From positions 1 to 15,343 of the forward strand of contig NZ_JAKJSQ010000078.1 of the NCBI RefSeq assembly GCF_050337105.1: a stretch of DNA of 15,343 nucleotides, in the 5' to 3' direction. Within the stretch, counting starts at the first letter, position 1; the number at the start of each line of letters is the position of its first letter. This stretch comes from Aliivibrio_A kagoshimensis. GTDB lineage: Bacteria > Pseudomonadota > Gammaproteobacteria > Enterobacterales > Vibrionaceae. This document shows positions 1-6,005 of the stretch, in pieces. A program made the translations under genes and the position numbers. The notes under the pieces were generated by a model. The model made no database searches. It was given only the letters and a program-made list of their open reading frames with translations, and was not told the origin of the DNA.

Positions 1-37
1 CATCATAACTTTCTATTGCACATCTCCAAATACTTAG

Positions 38-50
38 TCACTATAAGTGA
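38..50. promoter_or_regulatory. Palindrome overlapping a possible argA -10 element
   Basis: A perfect 5-bp inverted repeat with a 3-bp spacer, TCACT-ATA-AGTGA, ends 25 nt before the argA start. It encloses most of TATAAG (42-47), a 5/6 match to a sigma-70 -10 box, although no good -35 lies at the right distance. An operator overlapping the promoter would fit, and ArgR is the expected regulator of argA. However, the match to the ARG box (TGAAT-4-ATTCA) is only a half-site, TGAAT at 48-52. A binding site here is inference. Confidence 0.25.
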
Positions 51-75
51 ATAAATAACACAACAGGCAGAGCCA

Positions 76-1413
76 GTGAAATTAAGAAGTACCGCATTAG
101 TTAAAGGTTTTAGACAATCCGCCCCCTATGTCAATGCGCATCGTGGTAAAACCGCGGTCATTATGCTGGGCGGGGAAGCCATTGCGGACCCAAATTTTGC
201 TCATATTGTGAATGATATCTCTCTGCTCAATAGCTTAGGTATGAAGATTGTTATTGTCTACGGGGCAAGACCTCAGATGAATCACATGCTAAAAGCTCAA
301 AATATCGACACGCCTTATCATCAAGGCATACGGATCACCGACGAACACACCTTAGAGCTTATTAAGCAAGTTGCTGGACAATTGCAACTCGACATCACCG
401 CTCGACTGTCGATGAGCTTGAATAATACACCAATGGCAGGCACTCAAATTAATGTCATCAGTGGGAATTTCATCATTGCTCAACCGTTGGGTATCGATGA
501 TGGGGTCGATTATAGCCACACTGGTCGAGTCAGAAGAATCGACACAGATGGCATCAATAGAATGCTCAATCAACAATCCATTGTGTTACTGGGCCCTGTT
601 GCCAGTTCTGTCACTGGTGAGTGCTTTAACTTACTCGCAGAAGAAGTGGCTACCCAACTTGCCATCAAACTCAAAGCCGATAAGCTGATTGGCTTCTGTT
701 CAGAACAAGGGGTCATCAATAATAAAGGAGAGGTTGCTGCAGAACTGTTCCCATATGAAGCCGAAGATATTTTACGACATCAAGAGCAAGCATTAAGTCC
801 AGATGATGGCGATATTAATGGCACCATACGCTTTCTTCGTGGGGCTATTTCAGCCTGCCGTGCTGGTGTGCCAAGAAGCCACTTAATCAGCTATAAAGAG
901 GATGGTGCCCTGATCCAAGAGATGTTCTCGCTGGATGGCATTGGTACGCAGTTAGTCATGGAGAGTGCTGAACAAGTTCGTAAAGCCGATATCGATGACA
1001 TCGGCGGAATTTTGGATCTGATCCGCCCACTAGAACAACAAGGAATCTTGGTCCGACGATCTCGTGAGCAACTGGAGCAAGAGATCAATCAATTTACCAT
1101 CATAGAAAAAGATGGATTGGTCATTGGATGTGCTGCGCTCTACCCTTACCCAGATGAATATATGGCCGAAATGGCATGCATGGCGGTTCACCCAGACTAC
1201 CGCGATGGAGATAGAGGAGCCCTACTGCTCAAACACCTGCTGCAACAAATTCGTTCACAAGGTCTGCATAAACTGTTTGTGTTAACCACCCGCAGCCTAC
1301 ACTGGTTTAGAGAGCAAGGTTTTCATGAAGTTGATGTCTCTAACTTGCCGAAATTGAAACAGAATCTCTATAACTATCAGAGACGCTCAAAGATTCTGGA
1401 GCTCTCCGTATGA
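76..1413 (+). CDS. argA: Amino-acid N-acetyltransferase (N-acetylglutamate synthase)
   Basis: Catalyses L-glutamate + acetyl-CoA to N-acetylglutamate, the first and usually arginine-inhibited step of arginine synthesis, in the cytoplasm. The protein is 445 aa, against 443 in E. coli, with near-continuous similarity. An amino-acid-kinase-like domain covers about residues 25-285 (MLGGEAI at 30-36, VYGARPQ at 61-67, LDITARLSMSLNNTP at 105-119), and this is the arginine-sensing part of the family. A GNAT domain follows at about 297-435, with the acetyl-CoA loop VHPDYRDGDRGA (371-382) and LTTRSLHWFREQGF (403-416). The start is GTG at 76, chosen because the N-terminus (VKGFRQSAPYVNAHRGKT) lines up with E. 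coli; the ribosome site is weak. It converges on the next gene with only 4 nt between the stop codons. Vibrios also commonly carry an argH(A) fusion with a second synthase domain, so this enzyme may not be the only one in the cell. Confidence 0.97.
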   Translation: MKLRSTALVKGFRQSAPYVNAHRGKTAVIMLGGEAIADPNFAHIVNDISLLNSLGMKIVIVYGARPQMNHMLKAQNIDTPYHQGIRITDEHTLELIKQVAGQLQLDITARLSMSLNNTPMAGTQINVISGNFIIAQPLGIDDGVDYSHTGRVRRIDTDGINRMLNQQSIVLLGPVASSVTGECFNLLAEEVATQLAIKLKADKLIGFCSEQGVINNKGEVAAELFPYEAEDILRHQEQALSPDDGDINGTIRFLRGAISACRAGVPRSHLISYKEDGALIQEMFSLDGIGTQLVMESAEQVRKADIDDIGGILDLIRPLEQQGILVRRSREQLEQEINQFTIIEKDGLVIGCAALYPYPDEYMAEMACMAVHPDYRDGDRGALLLKHLLQQIRSQGLHKLFVLTTRSLHWFREQGFHEVDVSNLPKLKQNLYNYQRRSKILELSV

Positions 1414-1417
1414 CGTT

Positions 1418-1990
1418 CTAATCCACTTTTCTCTCCGGGTTAAACGATACTGAGCAGAACCCTTGTTTAGGGACGTCCAACGCTGAATTAAACTTACTGG
1501 ATAGATTTTGAAAAGCAATCAATCCCGTTAGCTCAACAATCCCATCCTCGTCAAAATATTCTCGCAGAGCCATCACTTGTTCATCAGTCACTTGTTGATC
1601 ACTGTAGGTTACGGCTTCGGTGTACTCAAGAACAGCTCTCTCTTTCTCATTAAAAAGTTCGCTCTCTTTCCAGCACTCTAACTGCTCCACTTTCTCTAAC
1701 GACCCACTACGTTTGGCCAGAGTCATACCATTAATATCAACACAGAAATGGCACCAGTTAATTTGAGAAACTCGCACCGTCACTAGCGAACGCAACACGG
1801 GTGATATCGGGGAGCGCTTTCTATCTAACACTCCATATAACGCCGCCACCGCAGCAAACAATTTAGGCACTCTTGCCCACAACAATCCAGGTTGCAGCAC
1901 CTCTCCATATCGTCGCTTTTGGCTTATAAAAAAGGGTTTTAACCAAAGCGGGTACTGTTTTAATGCTTTCACTGTCACTCTTTGTGCCAT
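1418..1990 (-). CDS. Carboxymuconolactone decarboxylase / AhpD-fold family protein
   Basis: A 190-aa soluble protein with the CMD-family core at about residues 45-130: a helix ending LRSLVTVRVSQINWC, then the CXXC pair C80-HF-C83, then VDINGMTLAKRSG. Many family members use CXXC for thiol peroxidase or disulfide chemistry. In classical AhpD a Glu 12 residues before the first Cys and a His four after the second complete a proton relay; here these positions are S68 and N87. A redox role for the cysteines is plausible, but AhpD alkylhydroperoxidase activity is doubtful and the substrate is unknown. The ATG start is well supported by AGGAG at 2002-1998, seven nt upstream. It is divergent from the diguanylate cyclase and convergent with argA, so it is probably a single-gene transcript. 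I do not recognise a specific gene name. Confidence 0.85.
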   Translation of the reverse strand: MAQRVTVKALKQYPLWLKPFFISQKRRYGEVLQPGLLWARVPKLFAAVAALYGVLDRKRSPISPVLRSLVTVRVSQINWCHFCVDINGMTLAKRSGSLEKVEQLECWKESELFNEKERAVLEYTEAVTYSDQQVTDEQVMALREYFDEDGIVELTGLIAFQNLSSKFNSALDVPKQGFCSVSFNPERKVD

Positions 1991-2125
1991 AAAATGACTC
2001 CTGTTGCCTGTTCTTTAATCAAATAATTATTTATGGTTATTTTCTATCACCTTAATATACAGCATATTAACGTTATAAAATTGCTATTATCGTCAAGTGT
2101 TTAACAGTAGATAAGGAAATCTCGT
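1991..2125. promoter_or_regulatory. Divergent intergenic region with 12-bp palindrome and possible cyclase promoter
   Basis: This 135-bp A+T-rich spacer must hold the promoters of both divergent genes. It contains a perfect 12-bp palindrome AAATAATTATTT at 2021-2032 and an 8-bp palindrome TAACGTTA at 2068-2075. A possible plus-strand promoter for the cyclase is TTAATA (2052-2057, 4/6), 16-nt spacer, TATAAA (2074-2079, 5/6), giving a leader of about 40 nt. For the minus-strand gene I see TTGACG (-35-like, 2098-2093) but no convincing -10 at the right distance. In so A+T-rich a stretch these matches are weak evidence. Confidence 0.3.
2113..2117 (+). promoter_or_regulatory. Ribosome binding site that fixes the TTG start of the cyclase
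   Basis: AAGGA lies 8 nt before TTG at 2126. There is no ATG nearby in frame, and the protein reads directly into a short N-terminal stretch before the PAS domain, so this site is the main argument for the TTG start. Confidence 0.6.
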
Positions 2126-3043
2126 TTGGACATTGGAAACCTTTTCAATTTAACCTCAGATATTGAGGGCAATGAACTACTTCTTGCTGTCATTAATGCC
2201 GTGCCCACTCCCATTTTTGTCAAAGATTCAGAGGGGATATACATTGGATGTAATACTGCTTTTGAACAATACATTGGTCTCTCAAAAACAGAGTTAATTG
2301 GAAAAGGGGTCTTTGACCTGTTTGATCCAAAACTCGCAGAGGTCTACTACAACGCAGACAAAGCACTCTTTGATTCCCGTGAAAAACAAATTTACGAAGC
2401 ACAAGTAGGGTATGCCGATGGTAGTGTCCATGATGTCGTATTTCACAAAGCCTATTTTTCAACCCCGTCAGGAAAAACTCAAGGTATTGTCGGCGCTCTT
2501 CTAGACAATACTGAACAGAAAAAAGCAGAAGCGAAACTGGAAAAGTTAGCGTTAAATGACTACTTAACCGGTTTACACAATCGTTACTCTCTACTTAAAG
2601 AGCTCAACAGCTCAATTGACGCTATTCGAAACGAAGAGAGTCAAGTCGCCTTTATGATGCTCGATTTAGATAATTTCAAGCTGATTAATGACACCTATGG
2701 TCATCCTACTGGTGATGCTCTGTTGGTCAATGTTGCAAAGCGGCTTAAAGAGACCATTCGTTCAACGGATTTTGTTGCTCGTTTAGGCGGGGATGAATTT
2801 GCAGTGGTATTAAAAAAAACCACGACTACAAACAGTATGATAAGCATGGCTAAAAAGATCATAACTGCCTTTCACCGTCCAATTAACGTCAATGGCAATC
2901 AGTTTACTATCTCCCTAAGTTTAGGTATCTCTGTAGCCCCTATCGATGGGCTCACTAGCAGCGATCTAATGCGAACGGCAGATGTAGCACTCTATCAAGC
3001 CAAAAATCATCCAAGCCAAAAGTATCAGTTTTATTCGCACTAG
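2126..3043 (+). CDS. PAS domain diguanylate cyclase (GGDEF)
   Basis: Predicted to make cyclic di-GMP from two GTP in the cytoplasm under control of a sensory domain. The protein is 305 aa with no membrane segment. A PAS domain spans about residues 20-130 (AVPTPIFVKDSEGIYIGCN through FDLF to the PAC-like end GIVGALLDNTEQKKAEAKL). A short linker helix leads to the GGDEF domain at about 140-303: DYLTGLHNR (145-153), the metal-binding region DLDNFKLIND (180-189), the intact signature GGDEF (221-225), and the terminal YQAK and QFYS region. The inhibitory I-site RXXD is present as RSTD (212-215), five residues before GGDEF, so product inhibition is expected. It has no EAL domain. The start is TTG (see the ribosome site). 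The EamA transporter begins 33 nt downstream on the same strand, so they may be co-transcribed. The PAS ligand cannot be told. Confidence 0.93.
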   Translation: MDIGNLFNLTSDIEGNELLLAVINAVPTPIFVKDSEGIYIGCNTAFEQYIGLSKTELIGKGVFDLFDPKLAEVYYNADKALFDSREKQIYEAQVGYADGSVHDVVFHKAYFSTPSGKTQGIVGALLDNTEQKKAEAKLEKLALNDYLTGLHNRYSLLKELNSSIDAIRNEESQVAFMMLDLDNFKLINDTYGHPTGDALLVNVAKRLKETIRSTDFVARLGGDEFAVVLKKTTTTNSMISMAKKIITAFHRPINVNGNQFTISLSLGISVAPIDGLTSSDLMRTADVALYQAKNHPSQKYQFYSH

Positions 3044-3076
3044 CACCGTGTAAAGATCCTAGAACCCGGAGAGACT

Positions 3077-3949
3077 ATGCTCACTCGTATCGCCCCTTTT
3101 ATCTTTGTTATCCTCTGGGCTACCGGTTTTATCGGGGCAAGGTTTGGATTGAACTATGCGGAACCTATGACTTTCCTATTCATAAGGATGGTTGCTAACG
3201 TCTTGGTTTTCATTGTATTAATGTTTCTGTTTAAAGCAGCACTTCCAAAAGGTCGAGCCTGCTTTCATGCCTTTGTTTCTGGTATTTTAATCCACGGGTT
3301 TTACCTCGGTGGCACCTACATAGGTATCGCTTTTGGTATGCCCGCAGGTTTATGCTCTCTGCTTGTTGGCTTGCAACCCATCCTTACTGCCGTGTTTCTA
3401 ATCAGTACTACTAATCGCTCACTTCGTCTTTCTCAATGGTGTGGTTTAGTCATCGGTTTTATCGGAATAACACTGGTGCTGCAAGGCAATATCACATGGC
3501 AATCTTATGATCATGTTGAAGGTGCTTTCTTCTTTACCATTATGGCGTTACTGGGGATCACTTTCGGCACCTTATATCAAAAAAGGTTCTGTCAGGGCGT
3601 GGATATGATTGGGGCTGCAGTGTGGCAGTATATGGGAGCTGGTCTATTATTTCTTCCTATCGCACTGACCACTGAGACCATGGTGGTTCAGTGGACACCG
3701 CAATTCATATTCACCCTACTTTGGTTGGTCTTCGCTCTCTCTGTAGTGGCGGTTTTGTTGCTGCTCTACATGGTAAAGCATGGTGAGTCCTCTAAAGTGG
3801 CCTCTGTCTTCTATCTCGTTCCCCCCACAACTGCCTTTCAAGCTTGGCTGGTATTTGATGAACGATTTGACCTGTTTGGTGCCGTTGGTTTTGCCTGCGC
3901 CGCACTCGCGGTTTATCTGGTGGTCAGAAAACCAAGCCTAACCCACTAA
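3077..3949 (+). CDS. EamA/DMT family transporter
   Basis: An integral inner-membrane protein of 290 aa, the usual size for ten-helix drug/metabolite transporters. Hydrophobic segments fall at about residues 5-25, 30-52, 64-84, 88-110, 119-137, 148-166, 177-197, 209-231, 240-260 and 265-284, forming two EamA repeats (about 5-135 and 148-284). The N-terminus PFIFVILWATGFIGARFGL and the second-repeat VVAVLLLLYMVKHGESSKVAS...YLVPP are typical of the family, whose members mostly export amino acids or other metabolites; the substrate here is not predictable. The ATG start has GGAGAG (3068-3073) just upstream. It follows the diguanylate cyclase by 33 nt, probably on one transcript. Its stop lies only 7 nt from the stop of recD on the opposite strand, with no terminator hairpin visible between them. 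Confidence 0.92.
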   Translation: MLTRIAPFIFVILWATGFIGARFGLNYAEPMTFLFIRMVANVLVFIVLMFLFKAALPKGRACFHAFVSGILIHGFYLGGTYIGIAFGMPAGLCSLLVGLQPILTAVFLISTTNRSLRLSQWCGLVIGFIGITLVLQGNITWQSYDHVEGAFFFTIMALLGITFGTLYQKRFCQGVDMIGAAVWQYMGAGLLFLPIALTTETMVVQWTPQFIFTLLWLVFALSVVAVLLLLYMVKHGESSKVASVFYLVPPTTAFQAWLVFDERFDLFGAVGFACAALAVYLVVRKPSLTH

Positions 3950-3956
3950 ATCTGTT

Positions 3957-6005
3957 TTATAACAATAGATGCGGCAGGCCACTGGCTCGCTCAGTCTTGA
4001 CTTGCACCGCACGGGAGACCACTGCTTGTGAGCCATAGAGATCCAGACGCTTCTTCGCTCGGGTCACACCTGTGTAAATGAGCTCTCTGTTTAAAATCGG
4101 AGAGTACGTCTTAGGCAGCACTAAAATGGTGTGCTCAAACTCAGACCCCTGAGATTTATGAATGGTCATGGCAAAGACCGTTTCATGATTGGGTAGCTGA
4201 GAAGGAAGCACGCCGCGAACTTTGCCGTCAGCCATCTCAAAATAGACACGTAACTTGTTATTGTCATCTAACATAGCGATACCCACATCGCCGTTGTACA
4301 GGCCTAATCCATGATCGTTTTGGCTGATCATAATTGGCCTACCTATGTACCAAAGCTCATCCACAGAGGTCTGAATCAAACGCTGCTGCATTAACGCTTT
4401 CTCTATGCGTTGGTTCAAACCAATAACGCCAAAGTCCCCCTCTCTCACTGCGCACAATAGACGTGAAGTGGCAAACGCTTTCAGTACTTTTTTCGCATCG
4501 CTGTTATCGGTAATATGTCCTAAATAACTGCGGTATTCGTTGACGACCATAGTGATCATCGCTTGATAATTGTCGTCAGTAAACTCATGAAAATTGATGT
4601 CAGAAAAACCGCTTTCCCACACTTTTTCAACCTGATAGCTATTACCAACATTGATCGCTTTTGCCAACTGACCAATGCCTGAACGGGCATCAAATCGATA
4701 ACTTTTTTGCAGCATACAGAGGCTATCTGAGATGCCATTACTGCCACGCCCTTGGGGCAATGAGTATCCGGTAAGTTGGGAAAGTTTTTGCGCCTGTTGC
4801 GCGCTGTAACCTCTATCAATGAATGAACAGATATCCCCTAAAACAGCACCCGCTTCTACTGATGCTAACTGATCTTTGTCCCCCAACAGAATCACTCGCG
4901 CGTGATTTGGTAGGGCATCAAGCAGTCGAGCCATCATAGGCAGATCGATCATTGACGCCTCATCCACCACCAGCACATCTAAATGCAGTGGATTATTTCG
5001 ATGATGTCTAAACTCAACCTGATTGGGCACATAGCCGAGTAGTCTGTGTAGTGTGCTTGATTCTGTAGGAATCATCGCTTTGATATCAGGTGCAACGGCC
5101 AAGGAAGTCACCGCTTGGCCAATCGATTCGGTCAATCTCGCCGCCGCCTTCCCTGTGGGGGCGACTAATTTAATGGTTAACGGCTGTTGAGATTCAGTGA
5201 TCAGCGCGGCAAGTAACTTAGTAACAGTGGTGGTTTTTCCGGTTCCCGGCCCACCCGAAATCACCGAAAAACGACGCGACAGGGCGACCGCTGCCGCCAC
5301 TTTTTGCCAATTTAAGCAGGCTCTTGTCGGCACTAACTGATCAAGCGGTTGTAATTCATCAAACCGCACCGCGTCGGTGAGTAGAGTATCGATTGCAGAC
5401 CAATCTAACTCATCAGTGGCAACGACATCCAGCATGTCACACACCAGTTGTTGACGCATCACCTGTTGATTGGTTTCTGTTTGAGGCTTAGTCGCTAACA
5501 GCTGCAGTGCATTAAAAAGGAAGTGGTAACTTGGGGCAAATAGATCATCGAGAACTTTATGGGTTTCAGCCTCTACATCAATGGGTTGAGCCAATTTTTT
5601 CAACTGATTTGCCACGCGTTTCTCAAAATCCCAGTAACGATGTAAGTAGAGACGATCCCCGTCTATAACCATCGGAGTTGCTTGTGAACCATCAGAAAGG
5701 AACGACTCCGGTAGCAGGGTATTTACCCACTGTTCAATAACCGGAAGCTCACCCTTATCGCTCGCCATTCCATCCAGAAGCAGAGCAGATTTTGTCGCGG
5801 ACAAACCAAAGAGTTGGCGACAATTTAGCTGTGATAAAATCAAACAGATATGTCCTTTACCTAGCTCAAAGCTCACCAATGCCGCCACTAATGTGGTTAA
5901 ATTCTGGTTAGCTTTAGTCGCATGTAAGGAGATAAACTTGGCAAATTGGTAGTCAAGGGGGCGAATAATGCCCTGCTTTGCCAGTGACTCTAAACGCTTA
6001 AGCAT
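3957..6005 (-). CDS. recD: Exodeoxyribonuclease V alpha subunit, RecD 5'-3' helicase
   Basis: The fast 5'-3' SF1B motor of RecBCD. The start is set at ATG 6005, not the in-frame ATG at 6041, because AGGAGGG lies 8 nt upstream of 6005 and MLKRLESLAKQGIIRPLDYQFA matches the E. coli RecD N-terminus; this gives 682 aa. Motifs: Walker A GGPGTGKT (251-258, Lys257), APTGKAAARL, Walker B VVDEAS (346-351), GDKDQLASVEAGAVLGDIC (from 375), QKSYRF, TIHKSQGSEF (614-623) and YTGVTRAKKRL near the end. E. coli RecD is 608 aa with its Walker lysine at 177, so this protein has about 80 extra residues between the N-terminal RecB-contacting domain and the first motor domain. Overlap with the recB end by 8 nt implies translational coupling. 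Last gene of the operon. Confidence 0.97.
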   Translation of the reverse strand: MLKRLESLAKQGIIRPLDYQFAKFISLHATKANQNLTTLVAALVSFELGKGHICLILSQLNCRQLFGLSATKSALLLDGMASDKGELPVIEQWVNTLLPESFLSDGSQATPMVIDGDRLYLHRYWDFEKRVANQLKKLAQPIDVEAETHKVLDDLFAPSYHFLFNALQLLATKPQTETNQQVMRQQLVCDMLDVVATDELDWSAIDTLLTDAVRFDELQPLDQLVPTRACLNWQKVAAAVALSRRFSVISGGPGTGKTTTVTKLLAALITESQQPLTIKLVAPTGKAAARLTESIGQAVTSLAVAPDIKAMIPTESSTLHRLLGYVPNQVEFRHHRNNPLHLDVLVVDEASMIDLPMMARLLDALPNHARVILLGDKDQLASVEAGAVLGDICSFIDRGYSAQQAQKLSQLTGYSLPQGRGSNGISDSLCMLQKSYRFDARSGIGQLAKAINVGNSYQVEKVWESGFSDINFHEFTDDNYQAMITMVVNEYRSYLGHITDNSDAKKVLKAFATSRLLCAVREGDFGVIGLNQRIEKALMQQRLIQTSVDELWYIGRPIMISQNDHGLGLYNGDVGIAMLDDNNKLRVYFEMADGKVRGVLPSQLPNHETVFAMTIHKSQGSEFEHTILVLPKTYSPILNRELIYTGVTRAKKRLDLYGSQAVVSRAVQVKTERASGLPHLLL

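Noticed and set aside
48..60. ARG box for ArgR upstream of argA
   Set aside because: Only the left half TGAAT matches; the right half fails at most positions.
4556..4819. Open frame of 87 codons opposite/alternate to recD
   Set aside because: It lies wholly within recD in another frame and looks like a shadow; similar shadow frames inside recB, recC and argA were also dropped.
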